Position numbers and translations under genes: made by a program. Shown here piece by piece: positions 19,952-29,516 of a stretch of 64,000 nt of DNA. The stretch's first letter is position 1, and every line of letters begins with the position of its first letter. Location: assembly GCA_963714405.1 (NCBI GenBank), contig CAVQOH010000005.1, positions 1-64,000 of the forward strand. Reading direction: 5' to 3'. The stretch is from JAZGGS01 sp963714405. GTDB lineage: Bacteria > Bacteroidota > Ignavibacteria > Ignavibacteriales > Ignavibacteriaceae. Under the pieces are notes generated by a model that saw only the letters and a list, made by a program, of their open reading frames with translations, searched no databases and had not been told where the DNA came from.

Positions 19952-20887
19952 TTAGTTCGAAGTTGTTAATTCTCTAAAAATATCCTCAAGTTTGGTTTCA
20001 ATCGGTGTCATTTCGGTTAACACCCAATTTTTACTAACACACATATTAAAAATATCTTTTCTGGATGAGCTGTCATCTTTACTGTTAACAATAAAACTAT
20101 TTTTAGATGTTTTATCAAAATCAACGAGCGCAACGGTAGCCAGCTGGCGGATTGCATTTATTATATCATCCCTGTTTTCTTCCTCACCAATTTGAACTTT
20201 AATAACTTCCTGCCCGTGTGCACTTTTTCTAAGCACATCTGAAGTACCATCAGCTACAATTTTACCCTGATTAATAATTAAAATTCTGTCACAGGTTGCC
20301 TCAACTTCGGGCAGAATGTGTGTGCTAAGTATAACAGTTTTTTGTTTTCCCAGTTCTTTTATTAATTTTCTTATTTCAACAATCTGGTTGGGATCGAGTC
20401 CCGTAGTAGGTTCATCGAGCAGTAATATTTCAGGATCATGAATCATTGCTTGTGCTAAACCAACTCTTTGCCTGTAACCTTTGGATAATTCACCAATCTT
20501 TTTATGTTTTTCGATGTTCAATCCGCAAACATAAACCATTTCAGAAATTCGCTTCGGAATATTTTCTTTTGGAACACCCTGTAAATCTGCCATAAATTTG
20601 AGATAATCGAGAACGGGCATATCATGATATAACGGATTATTTTCCGGCAGGTAGCCAATTTTCTTTTTTATTTCATCCTGGTTTTCTAAAACTGACAGAT
20701 TGTCAATTTTAGCATCACCATCAGTAGGAGCCATATAGCAGGTTAAAACTTTCATTGTTGTAGTTTTACCAGCCCCATTTGGTCCTAAAAATCCAAGTAT
20801 TTCACCAGTTTTTACCTCAAAAGATATATTATCAACCGCTCTTTGAGTTCCAAACTTTTTTGTAAGATTATTAACAGATATACTCAT
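19952..20887 (-). CDS. ABC transporter ATP-binding protein, GldA-like
   Basis: A 311-residue ABC ATPase that would power the adjacent permease. Walker A is GPNGAGKTTT (near residue 35), the signature is LSKGYRQRVGLAQAM, Walker B is ILLLDEPTTGLDP, and the H-loop is LSTHIL. The C-terminal 90 residues form the extra domain typical of the GldA/CcmA class. It is the first gene of the minus-strand run that continues to 12850; its upstream gap to 21078 is shared with the divergent haem-barrel gene. Confidence 0.93.
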   Translation of the reverse strand: MSISVNNLTKKFGTQRAVDNISFEVKTGEILGFLGPNGAGKTTTMKVLTCYMAPTDGDAKIDNLSVLENQDEIKKKIGYLPENNPLYHDMPVLDYLKFMADLQGVPKENIPKRISEMVYVCGLNIEKHKKIGELSKGYRQRVGLAQAMIHDPEILLLDEPTTGLDPNQIVEIRKLIKELGKQKTVILSTHILPEVEATCDRILIINQGKIVADGTSDVLRKSAHGQEVIKVQIGEEENRDDIINAIRQLATVALVDFDKTSKNSFIVNSKDDSSSRKDIFNMCVSKNWVLTEMTPIETKLEDIFRELTTSN

Positions 20888-21077
20888 TATTGCAATATTT
20901 TTTAATTAATCAGCGGTAAAAATAAAATGTAATAATAATAATTTCAACCATTATATGAAAAAACTTTGTTTTAGAATATTGAAAATTTTATTCTTATCCA
21001 ATTTGCATTGTACTTATTAAAAATTTATCTTAGTATAGTTACGTGTTACCACACATTTAGTATTTAAAAGGAAAAAA

Positions 21078-22175
21078 ATGAAATTATCAAACATACTTGC
21101 TGTTTTAACGATATCATTTATTTTCAGTATGCAAAGTTTCTCACTCCCGCGTTTTGCATTAAAGCTTGGAGATAAATGCATTGACTGCCATTACAATCCA
21201 ACGGGTGGAATTATAAGAAACGATAATGGTTTTTTTTATGGTCAAAATATGCTGAGTCTTATTTCTCCAAGAGAAAAGGATTTTTCCATGTCTCCAAAAT
21301 TAAACGATAATATTTCAGTTGGAGTAGATATAAGGGGACAGTTTTTGTATTCCCAGGAAAAAGAACGCACTGATTTTCAAAGAATGACTGCTTCGATTTA
21401 TGGAAGGGTCGGTCTAGCAGAAAATATAAATATTCTTACCCGGTATGATTTTGTAAATGATATCTGGGAAGCTTACGCGGTTGCACACATATTGCCTAAC
21501 AATGGTTATATAAAAGGAGGTTCATTCCAGCCAAACTATGGGATACGGTTGGATGATCATACAGCTTATACAAGAGGTGGTGATTCTTTTCTGTTATTTG
21601 TAAACGGTGCCAGAAGGGGTTTAATTTATAATCCGTTTTATATTGAAGCTGGAGCAGAGCTGGGTATCTATGTATCGGATTTTATTTTTCTAACAACAAG
21701 TGCGGGTGCAAATCTGAATAATCCTATATTCACAAAAGATCCTACCTATACCGCAAGAGTAGAATTAACACCCTCAATCGGAAGAGTTGGAATTTTACTC
21801 GGCGGATCTTATGCCGCGGCAAAAGTTCCACAAAAAACTGAGATGTATGGCGGGTTTGCAGGTATTGGTTTCGATCGATTTTCTTTATTAGCTGAATTCG
21901 ATCAGGCAGAAAATTTACTTGCAGGTAATGTTACATCAAATATGATGATGGTGCAGGCAACTTACCATATTATAGTTGGATTGGAAGCATTTGCACGTTA
22001 TGATTGGCTGGATTATGATGCAGATATCAATGATGATACAATTGCTCACTTAATATTAGGATTTGAATTTATACCATACAGTTTTATTGAAATAAGGCCC
22101 CAATACAGGTTTATTTTAGAAGATCCTTCAGTTGATAATGATTCAGTGGTGCTGCAGTTTCATTTCTGGTACTAA
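21078..22175 (+). CDS. Outer-membrane barrel with one c-type haem motif
   Basis: A 365-residue exported protein. A signal peptide (about 1-22) is followed by RFALKLGDKCIDCHYNPTGG, a single CxxCH haem-binding site at the mature N-terminus. The rest alternates short amphipathic strands typical of a porin-like barrel and ends in VVLQFHFWY with a terminal aromatic residue. A haem site just ahead of a barrel suggests electron transfer at or across the outer membrane, but this is inference. An AAAGGA Shine-Dalgarno sits 8 bases before the ATG. It converges with the enoyl-CoA hydratase-like gene, with a 4-base gap. Confidence 0.75.
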   Translation: MKLSNILAVLTISFIFSMQSFSLPRFALKLGDKCIDCHYNPTGGIIRNDNGFFYGQNMLSLISPREKDFSMSPKLNDNISVGVDIRGQFLYSQEKERTDFQRMTASIYGRVGLAENINILTRYDFVNDIWEAYAVAHILPNNGYIKGGSFQPNYGIRLDDHTAYTRGGDSFLLFVNGARRGLIYNPFYIEAGAELGIYVSDFIFLTTSAGANLNNPIFTKDPTYTARVELTPSIGRVGILLGGSYAAAKVPQKTEMYGGFAGIGFDRFSLLAEFDQAENLLAGNVTSNMMMVQATYHIIVGLEAFARYDWLDYDADINDDTIAHLILGFEFIPYSFIEIRPQYRFILEDPSVDNDSVVLQFHFWY

Positions 22176-22179
22176 AAAA

Positions 22180-22968
22180 TTAAATGGTTTCGTAGTGCCC
22201 TATATACTTTTCTTCCTGATGAAGATATTCTACTAATTCCTTGGTATAAGAAGTAATAAGTTCCTTTGACCATCTTAAATATCTGGGATCTGTATCGCAT
22301 AAAAGTTTTGTTTCTTCAATGCAAGCATCTTCAAATTTTTCTTCGGAAAGTATTTTACTAATTAATCCCAGTTCTACAGCCTCTTCTGCAGATATCTCTC
22401 CCCCTTTGAAAATATAGTCACTTGCTTTTCCCATACCAATAAATTTTGGCAAAAAGAAAGGCAATGCACCTCCCGCGTGCATCCCATATTTTTTATGTGA
22501 TAAAGAGATTACAGTGTTTTCTGCTGCAAATCTAAAATTTGATGCTAAACTTGCACCGAAAAATGGAGTAATAATTGTTCCATTTAATCCTGAAACAACC
22601 AGTCTTTGATAATCTACTGCAGCCATAATAAAACTGTTTAATACATTCACTTCCCGCAAGCGTATGTTTGCCCTGTCTACCCTGGAAAGTTCCTGCTTAA
22701 TTCCTTTTGAAAAATCCTTACCGGAAATACTTGAAAGAAACACTTCATAAGCGGTATTGCCGAAACATCCCTTTTCATTTAGAATGAGTATTGCTTTAAT
22801 TTTATCTTCATCGGCAACAAGATCAAACCATTGCAGAATTTGTCTGCTTATATCAAGATTTGTGAGTGAAGAAAACGCATTGCATTTAACTTTAACTAAT
22901 GCAATTTCTCCATCAATGCTGCATTTGAAATCATTATTTTCAAATTCAAGTAAAAGTTTTTCCTTCAT
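22180..22968 (-). CDS. Enoyl-CoA hydratase/isomerase-family protein, divergent
   Basis: A 262-residue crotonase-fold protein. The C-terminal half is recognisable: ASLASNFRFAAENTVIS, GMHAGGALPFFLPKFIG, and ISAEEAVELGLISKIL. The first oxyanion loop, usually A-G-A/G-D-L, reads CFGNTAYEVF here, and the G-G-G of the second loop is replaced by TPFFGAS. It may therefore catalyse a non-standard reaction or serve another role. Neighbours give no pathway. Family placement is secure; substrate is unknown. Confidence 0.75.
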   Translation of the reverse strand: MKEKLLLEFENNDFKCSIDGEIALVKVKCNAFSSLTNLDISRQILQWFDLVADEDKIKAILILNEKGCFGNTAYEVFLSSISGKDFSKGIKQELSRVDRANIRLREVNVLNSFIMAAVDYQRLVVSGLNGTIITPFFGASLASNFRFAAENTVISLSHKKYGMHAGGALPFFLPKFIGMGKASDYIFKGGEISAEEAVELGLISKILSEEKFEDACIEETKLLCDTDPRYLRWSKELITSYTKELVEYLHQEEKYIGHYETI

Positions 22969-23161
22969 AACTTTTTCCCGTTTTAGAAATTGTGATTGAT
23001 CCTAATGTAATATGGTTAAAAATATAGCGAATTTAAAGTGTTTGTAAAAAATTTAATGTTTAATATTTCTTAAGATTGTATCTTATAGCCAGAAAATTTA
23101 TCTTCAAGGAAAAATTTTCAGTACTTCAATATTTAATTAATTTAATAAGGGCAAATTAAAA

Positions 23162-24082
23162 ATGCTGAAGTTTAAAAACATACTATTTCCAACTGATTTC
23201 TCACGCTGTGCCGATCAAGCATTAACTCATGCTGTATATCTTGCAGAAAAATACCAGGCAACTCTTCATCTGATACATGCTGTAACTTTATTTAAAGATC
23301 AGCCGGGTTTACTTAACAATGTATTTTCAGAAACAGAAAAAATGATAAGAACAATAGAGGATAAAGCAGAATTGGAATTAGACAGTGCAGCACAAAATCT
23401 GGCTAATAATGATATGAAAATCATCACAAGCCAGATTCGTGCGATATCTGCTGCCCCAGCTATTCTGGATTATGCTTCACAGAATGATATTGATTTAATA
23501 GTTATGGGGACACACGGAAGAAGAGGAATTGAGCATATGCTATTGGGAAGTGTAGCCGAAGAAGTTGTTCGTGTTGCGGATTGCCCTGTATTTACAATTC
23601 GTGAGGCAAAGGAAGTTATACCAATAAGTTTATTTAAAAAGATATTAGTACCTATTGATTTTTCAGATCACTGCAGAAAAGCACTTTTGTATGCTAAAGA
23701 CATAGCTGAATTTTATAATGCTACGCTTCAACTTCTGCACATTATTGAAGATACAATTCATCCGGCTTATTCCCTTTCGGGTAAATCTTCGATTTTTGAT
23801 CTGATACCTGGTATAATGGATGACTGCAAAATAAGAATGGAAAAGATGACCGAAGAAGCAAAAATTGATAAAGAAAAATCTGAAATTTTTATAAAAGGCG
23901 GAAAACCGGCACCTGATATCATTCAATTTGCAAAGGATAACAAGAGCGATTTAGTAGTTATCGCTACACATGGATTAACAGGTTTTGAGCATTTTTTACT
24001 CGGAAGCGTTACAGAAAAAGTTGCAAGAAGATGCACCTGCCCGGTGTTTACAGTTAATTCATTTGGTAAAAATTTAATGTGA
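23162..24082 (+). CDS. Tandem-domain universal stress protein
   Basis: A 306-residue cytoplasmic protein made of two UspA domains (about 1-148 and 155-303). Each has the ATP-binding signature G-x2-G-x9-G-S/T: GTHGRRGIEHMLLGS in the first, and ATHGLTGFEHFLLGS in the second, where the first Gly is Ala. Each domain opens with a P-[IT]-DFS loop (LFPTDFSRCADQA; LVPIDFSDHCRKA). Such proteins bind ATP and rise under starvation or oxidative stress. It stands alone, with 190 bases upstream and 360 bases downstream free of recognised genes. Confidence 0.93.
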   Translation: MLKFKNILFPTDFSRCADQALTHAVYLAEKYQATLHLIHAVTLFKDQPGLLNNVFSETEKMIRTIEDKAELELDSAAQNLANNDMKIITSQIRAISAAPAILDYASQNDIDLIVMGTHGRRGIEHMLLGSVAEEVVRVADCPVFTIREAKEVIPISLFKKILVPIDFSDHCRKALLYAKDIAEFYNATLQLLHIIEDTIHPAYSLSGKSSIFDLIPGIMDDCKIRMEKMTEEAKIDKEKSEIFIKGGKPAPDIIQFAKDNKSDLVVIATHGLTGFEHFLLGSVTEKVARRCTCPVFTVNSFGKNLM

Positions 24083-24234
24083 ATAATGTAATCATTTTCT
24101 TATATACATTTATTATGAGTTTCAATTGTATTTTATTTTGATACACATTTACTCCTGCCATTAATTTTTTTCAGACAAATCTTTACTTTTTAGATTGTTA
24201 TACAGATATTTGTATAATAGGTGCAATAATTGTT

Positions 24235-24369
24235 ATGAGCACTATTAACAAATACGAGTTTACCTTATATGAAATTCAGGGAAGAACCACCAATGGGGAA
24301 ACTGCCTTCTGCAGGGGCACATCAACACAATTTCATTCCAAATCACAAAATTTTAATACCTGGCAATAA
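24235..24369 (+). CDS. Possible 44-residue ORF in the leader of the C25 protease gene
   Basis: Within the 362-base gap before the protease gene, an ATG at 24235 opens 44 codons (MSTINKYEFTLYEIQGRTTN onward to NFNTWQ-stop). It has no strong ribosome binding site and I do not recognise it. It may be a leader peptide, an independent small gene or chance. The rest of the gap shows no hairpin terminator and no riboswitch pattern I can name. Confidence 0.22.
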   Translation: MSTINKYEFTLYEIQGRTTNGETAFCRGTSTQFHSKSQNFNTWQ

Positions 24370-24444
24370 GATGTAAGCTTAATTTATTAATAAGATTACA
24401 ATCTGAACTGCAAACAGGTTTTAATCTTTAACAAGGGAGACGTT

Positions 24445-27400
24445 ATGCAGCAAAACTTTACTATTTTTACCCATCATAAATCTATCCCGGCTTTAACATT
24501 ACTACTAGTTTTTCTTCTATCCGGTTTTATTTTCTCTCAACCCATTAATTACAATGATAGCTGGGGGAACCAGGGTTATACGCTGCTTTCAGAAAGCAGC
24601 GGTGGTATTGAAATTAATTTTTCAATAACCAGTTTTGAGATACAGGAAAGGAGTATTAATGGAACAACAATGTCAACTGTACATCTTCCATCAGTATTTC
24701 TACCAAATGATGAAGGGGCACCTGATCTGCCCGGAACATCGAGATTTATAGCACTACCCGTTGGATCAAAGGCAACTTTTCAGGTCATTGAAGCAAGAAC
24801 AGAGACTATTGAAAATATTGATATTGCTCCGGCTTTCAGGATACCTAAAGGTAATGAAGATGCTCCGCTCTTGTATGCTAAAAATGATTTAATTTATTCC
24901 AATAATGCTTTGTATCCGGAGCAGCCGGTTATACTTTCAGAAAAAACAAATATACGCGGTGTAGATGTTGTTCAACTCGGAATTACACCATTTCAATACA
25001 ATCCCGTTACCAGGCAGCTTATTATTTACCGCGATATAAAAGTAAGTGTTACATTTACTGGTGGCAATGGATATTTTGGTGAAGACAGGTTACGAAGCAG
25101 ATGGTTTGATCCGATCATACAAAACATAGTTATTAATCATAATTCCCTGCCAGATGTTCAATATAATAATGTCTCTTATGAAGACGACCAGGATTTTGAA
25201 TACCTGATTATTTGTCCTGATGATCAGATTTTTGTTGCATGGGCAGATTCTATAAGAAATTATAGAACATTGCAGGGAATCAGAACAGGAGTTGTAACAA
25301 CGACAGGAACAGGTGGAAACAATGCTACCCAGATAGAAAATTATATTAACAATGCATACAACACATGGAATATTCCCCCTGTTGCGATACTTTTCTTAGG
25401 TGATTACGGAACAAGCGGTAGTACTGTACATAGCCCAACCTGGAACAATTACTGTGTCTCAGATCATATTTATGCTGATGTAAATGGAAATGATATGGCT
25501 GATATCGTAACAGCTCGTATTACAGCACAGAACGGAACCCAGTTGGAGACAATGATAAATAAATTTTTAAACTATGAAAACTCTCCTCCAACTAATTCTA
25601 ATTATTATAATCATCCTATTACTGCAATGGGCTGGCAAACTGAACGATGGTTTCAAATTTGCTCAGAGTCGGTAAACGGATTTTTTGAATTTGCTTTAGG
25701 AAAAAATCCTGTAAGAGAAAATGCTATTTATATTGGAACACCACCGTTTACAATCTGGTCTACAAATCAAAATACAAATATGGTAGTAAATTATTTTGGA
25801 CCAAGCGGACGCGGTTATATTCCTCAAACTCCCGCACATTTAAATGACTGGGGTGGAAATGCAACAAGGTTAAATAATGATATTAACAGTGGTGCATTTA
25901 TGCTGCAGCATCGTGATCATGGGAGCGAAACAGGATGGGGCGAGCCGGATTACGGCATTTCTGATCTCTCCGGATTAACAAATCAGGATTTGGTTTTTGT
26001 TTTTTCAATTAACTGTCTGACCGGTAAATACAATATGAGCGGGACTTGCTTTGCAGAAGCATTTCACAGGCATAATTACGGTGCTTTAGGGTTAATTGCT
26101 GCTTCGGAAGTTTCCTACTCATTTGTAAATGATACATATGTTTGGGGATTATATGATGGCATGTGGCCAGATTTTATGCCAGATTATGGTAATCCGGGAC
26201 CAGAAAAAATTCTTCCCTCCTTTGGCAATGTTTATGGAAAATATTTTCTGCAATATTCTAACTGGCCTTACAATACGTCAAATAAAGAAGTTACTTATTA
26301 TTTATTTCATCATCACGGTGATGCATTTACAACAGTTTATACGGAAATGCCGCAACTTTTAACCGTAACTCATGATGCTGCAATGTTAAGCGGTGTTAAT
26401 TCGTTTGATGTAACTGCAGATGAATACTCGTTAATTTCTTTAACAGTAAATGGAGATATTATTGGAACCGCTGAGGGTACAGGTGCACCTGTTTCAATAT
26501 CCATTGATCCACAGCTGCCGGGGCAGAATATGATTGTAACAATTACAAAGCAGAATTATTATCGTTACCAGCAGGTTGTACCTATTGTTCCCCCAACAGG
26601 TCCATACGTAATTAAAGAATCTTACTCTTTAAATGATGCTTCAGGGAATAATAACGGATTACTTGATTACGGTGAATCTCCGCTGGTTTCACTAACTGTT
26701 AAAAATGTAGGGGTCGAAACTGCTACTAACGTAACCGTTAATTTAAGAAGTAATGATTCATTTGTAACTATTACAGACAGTACAGAATTTTTTGGAGTGA
26801 TTGGTGCAGGTAGTTTAAAAACTATTACAGATTGTTACGCATTTGATTGTGATCCTTTAATTCCTGATGGACATAGTGTTTTATTTGCCGTTATTGCAAC
26901 TGATGGAGTTAATATTTGGGAAAGCAGTTTTTCTGTTGAAGCACACTCCCCCATTTTTGAATTGGGAACATACACAGTTTCTGATCCATCCGGGAATAAT
27001 AATGGAATACTGGATCCCGGAGAAACGGCTGATATTAATGTAGAACTTACAAATACAGGTTCATCAGATGCGGTAAATGTAATGGGTGATTTAACTTCTG
27101 CTGATCAGTACATTACAATAAATTCCGGTGTTCAATTGTATGGTAATATATCAGCTGGCACATCAGTTACAAAATCATTCGGCGTAACCGCTGATGTTAA
27201 TGCTCCCTCCGGTCATCAGGCATTATTTAATGTTGATGTAACAGCTGATCCAAATTTAACTGCCGGTGAATCTTTTTCAATTACAGTCGGGCAAATTCCT
27301 GTTCTAATGTTGTGCCTTGACGAAAATCACAGCTCGAGCCCTTCAATGATGAGTTGTCTGGATATTCACAATATATCTTATGAATACCATACAACTTTTC

Positions 27401-28461
27401 CACCTGATCTAACATTATATAAATCAATTTTTGTATGCCTCGGTATTTTTAGTGCAAACCATGTTCTGACAAATTCTGAAGGACAACTTCTAGCCGATTA
27501 TCTTAATCAGGGTGGAATGATTTATATGGAAGGCGGAGATACATGGTATTACGATGACCAAACACCTGTTCACTCTATGTTTAACATAGATGGAATTTCA
27601 GATGGAACGAGTGATCTTGGAACTGTATTAGGGCAAACAGGTACATTTACAGATGGTATGAGTTTCTCTTACACAGGTGAAAACAGCTGGATTGATCATC
27701 TAACCAACATATCACCGGCTCAAATGATTTTCAGAAATCAATCACCTGATTATGGATGCGCTGTTGCTTACGATGCAGGCACATACAGAACAATAGGTAC
27801 ATCATTTGAGTTTGGCGGATTAGCAGATGGTACTTCCCCATCAACCAAAGATGAATTGATGGAAAAGATACTTGAATTTTTCTCATTGCAAATAATTCCT
27901 GTTGAACTAACTTCATTTATTGCAGAAGTTGATGAAAATGGAATCCTTCTGGTTTGGGAGACTGCAACGGAAACTAATAATTCAGGATTTGAAGTAGAAA
28001 AAAGTGAAGACAATTCTACATTTACAAAAGTTGGGCATATTAAAGGAAATGGAACAACTTCAGAAAAACAAGAATATAAATTCAGAGACACCGATGTAAA
28101 CGGGAAAGGGAAATGCTATTACAGACTAAAGCAAATTGACTATGATGGAACAGCTGGCTACTCAGAAGTTCTTGAAGTTGACTATTCAATAATTCCTGTA
28201 GAATTCAGTCTTTCACAAAATTATCCAAATCCATTTAACCCAGCAACCACTATTAAATTTGGAATTCCGCAAACAACATCTGTAACTCTTAAAATTTATG
28301 ATGCACTAGGTTCAGAAGTTGAAACACTGATTGATGAAAAACTTGAACCGGGATACTATAAACATATTTGGGATGCATCAAGATTTGCCAGCGGTGTTTA
28401 TTTCTACAGAATAATTGCCGGAACATTTGTTAAAACAAAGAAACTTATGATCCTGAAATAA
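24445..28461 (+). CDS. Gingipain-like C25 cysteine protease with T9SS sorting domain
   Basis: A 1338-residue secreted protease. The order is: signal peptide (about 1-31), C25-type propeptide (about 40-250), peptidase C25 domain (about 255-640), beta-sandwich domains (about 640-960), a further domain, and a type A sorting domain starting at about residue 1250 (FSLSQNYPNPFNPATTIKFG) and ending FVKTKKLMILK. The catalytic pair is visible: His492 in HRDHGSETGW and Cys524 in FSINCLTG. Two CARDB-like repeats each begin with SGNNNG-x-LD (LNDASGNNNGLLDYGE; SDPSGNNNGILDPGE), a likely calcium-binding loop. Export is expected by Sec and then T9SS, with surface anchoring. GGGAG lies a few bases before the ATG, and a hairpin terminator follows at 28491. 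Confidence 0.93.
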   Translation: MQQNFTIFTHHKSIPALTLLLVFLLSGFIFSQPINYNDSWGNQGYTLLSESSGGIEINFSITSFEIQERSINGTTMSTVHLPSVFLPNDEGAPDLPGTSRFIALPVGSKATFQVIEARTETIENIDIAPAFRIPKGNEDAPLLYAKNDLIYSNNALYPEQPVILSEKTNIRGVDVVQLGITPFQYNPVTRQLIIYRDIKVSVTFTGGNGYFGEDRLRSRWFDPIIQNIVINHNSLPDVQYNNVSYEDDQDFEYLIICPDDQIFVAWADSIRNYRTLQGIRTGVVTTTGTGGNNATQIENYINNAYNTWNIPPVAILFLGDYGTSGSTVHSPTWNNYCVSDHIYADVNGNDMADIVTARITAQNGTQLETMINKFLNYENSPPTNSNYYNHPITAMGWQTERWFQICSESVNGFFEFALGKNPVRENAIYIGTPPFTIWSTNQNTNMVVNYFGPSGRGYIPQTPAHLNDWGGNATRLNNDINSGAFMLQHRDHGSETGWGEPDYGISDLSGLTNQDLVFVFSINCLTGKYNMSGTCFAEAFHRHNYGALGLIAASEVSYSFVNDTYVWGLYDGMWPDFMPDYGNPGPEKILPSFGNVYGKYFLQYSNWPYNTSNKEVTYYLFHHHGDAFTTVYTEMPQLLTVTHDAAMLSGVNSFDVTADEYSLISLTVNGDIIGTAEGTGAPVSISIDPQLPGQNMIVTITKQNYYRYQQVVPIVPPTGPYVIKESYSLNDASGNNNGLLDYGESPLVSLTVKNVGVETATNVTVNLRSNDSFVTITDSTEFFGVIGAGSLKTITDCYAFDCDPLIPDGHSVLFAVIATDGVNIWESSFSVEAHSPIFELGTYTVSDPSGNNNGILDPGETADINVELTNTGSSDAVNVMGDLTSADQYITINSGVQLYGNISAGTSVTKSFGVTADVNAPSGHQALFNVDVTADPNLTAGESFSITVGQIPVLMLCLDENHSSSPSMMSCLDIHNISYEYHTTFPPDLTLYKSIFVCLGIFSANHVLTNSEGQLLADYLNQGGMIYMEGGDTWYYDDQTPVHSMFNIDGISDGTSDLGTVLGQTGTFTDGMSFSYTGENSWIDHLTNISPAQMIFRNQSPDYGCAVAYDAGTYRTIGTSFEFGGLADGTSPSTKDELMEKILEFFSLQIIPVELTSFIAEVDENGILLVWETATETNNSGFEVEKSEDNSTFTKVGHIKGNGTTSEKQEYKFRDTDVNGKGKCYYRLKQIDYDGTAGYSEVLEVDYSIIPVEFSLSQNYPNPFNPATTIKFGIPQTTSVTLKIYDALGSEVETLIDEKLEPGYYKHIWDASRFASGVYFYRIIAGTFVKTKKLMILK

Positions 28462-28490
28462 AGAAGAGAATATAGTATAAGGATGCAAAA

Positions 28491-28516
28491 GCCCCGCATA
28501 TGTGCGGGGCTTTTTT
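28491..28516 (+). terminator. Rho-independent terminator, probably bidirectional
   Basis: GCCCCGCA-TATG-TGCGGGGC is a perfect 8-bp stem with a 4-base loop (28491-28510), followed by TTTTTT on the plus strand, 30 bases after the protease stop. On the minus strand the same hairpin is followed by TTTT and lies just past the 3' end of the tRNA, so it can terminate both transcripts. Confidence 0.92.
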
Positions 28517-28517
28517 G

Positions 28518-28591
28518 TGGGCCCAGATGGACTCGAACCACCGACCCTTTGATTATGAGTCAAATGCTCTAACCAACTGAGCTATGGGCCC
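28518..28591 (-). tRNA. tRNA with anticodon CAU (Met elongator or Ile2)
   Basis: A complete 74-base cloverleaf on the minus strand. The acceptor GGGCCCA pairs with TGGGCCC, the D arm is AGCTCAGTTGGTTAGAGC, the anticodon stem-loop is TTTGA-CTCATAA-TCAAA, and the T arm holds GGTTCGAGTCC. The discriminator base is A and CCA is not encoded. Elongator Met and lysidine-modified Ile2 tRNAs share the CAU anticodon. The sequence alone does not let me separate them; absence of an initiator-type C1:A72 mismatch excludes tRNA-fMet. Confidence 0.95.
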
Positions 28592-28662
28592 GAAATTTAG
28601 GATACAAATTTAATAGGAATGAACTCAGAAATCAACAGCAGGCGGAATATTAAAATGTACTT

Positions 28663-29514
28663 TTAAAGCTTTTCTTTAATCTTTTTAATTGTTAAAGGCG
28701 CTGAACCCTCAAAGTGATTATTTACATTTACAAATAAATCAACTCCATCGTTCTGCAATTCTCTAATCATTTCAACAATACCTTTTAATTCTTTATCACG
28801 ATTAATATAAATTTTGTTCCAATTATCTTGTGCCAATTTTTCAATTCCTTTCCTGTCCGGTCCGTGTAATCGTATAAGGGCTGAACCTTTTATTAGCTCT
28901 TTATTATCATTATAAGTATCAACTATTGAAGGCATATAATAACCCTCTAAAAAAACCGGAGTTACATTTAGATCAGCAAGAAACTTGAAATATGATTTAT
29001 TTAGATAGTTTGGATTTCTAATTTCAACCGCGATTTTTGGAGCATCACTTCCTATTTCATCAAAAAATATTTTAAACTTATCCTGAAATTCTGATAGTGA
29101 ACTCATTTTTTGTTTATTTAAATATTCAAACTGGAAAATTAGACATGCAATATTATTTTTTAGAGGTGAAAGAATTCTTATAAATTCATCAAAGAGATCA
29201 TTCGATAAAAAATAAGGATTAGTGTTAAGCGGGTTATCCTTACCCTTTTTATAAAAATGAGTTAAGGTGATTGAATTGGGAACTTTTATAGTGAATAAAA
29301 AATCTTCAGGAATGGATTTTAAATATGACTGCACTACACTTTTTCTTGGTAATACTGCTTTTGAAGGTGGAAATAATGACCAGAACCATTGATCAATTTC
29401 TACGGTATTATAAGATTGAGCATATTCTTCAAGGTAATCAATTCCTCCTTTTTCAGAGTAAATCAATCCTTTCCATGAATCATACTTCCAGCTGCAGGTT
29501 CCAATGCGTAACAT
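28663..29514 (-). CDS. DUF72 family protein
   Basis: A 283-residue protein of the DUF72 (YecE-like) family, a TIM-barrel fold of unknown function. The opening LRIGTCSWKYDSWKGLIYS and the motif YNTVEIDQWFWSLP-like are typical, as are FLFTIKVPNSITL, IAVEIRNPNYL and the C-terminal DLFVNVNNHFEGSAPLT. The start is 2 bases from the stop of the upstream MORN lipoprotein gene, implying one transcript. Confidence 0.92.
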   Translation of the reverse strand: MLRIGTCSWKYDSWKGLIYSEKGGIDYLEEYAQSYNTVEIDQWFWSLFPPSKAVLPRKSVVQSYLKSIPEDFLFTIKVPNSITLTHFYKKGKDNPLNTNPYFLSNDLFDEFIRILSPLKNNIACLIFQFEYLNKQKMSSLSEFQDKFKIFFDEIGSDAPKIAVEIRNPNYLNKSYFKFLADLNVTPVFLEGYYMPSIVDTYNDNKELIKGSALIRLHGPDRKGIEKLAQDNWNKIYINRDKELKGIVEMIRELQNDGVDLFVNVNNHFEGSAPLTIKKIKEKL

Positions 29515-29516
29515 AA

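Noticed and set aside
19223..20887. Evidence for gliding motility from GldA/GldF-like genes
   Set aside because: This ABC module is common in non-gliding bacteria, and no gldK-N or sprA-like gene is visible in the window.
24083..24444. Riboswitch in the protease leader (the GGGGAAACTGCCTTCTGC segment looked structured)
   Set aside because: It does not fit the cobalamin, c-di-GMP, TPP or other aptamer patterns I know, and it lies inside a small open frame.
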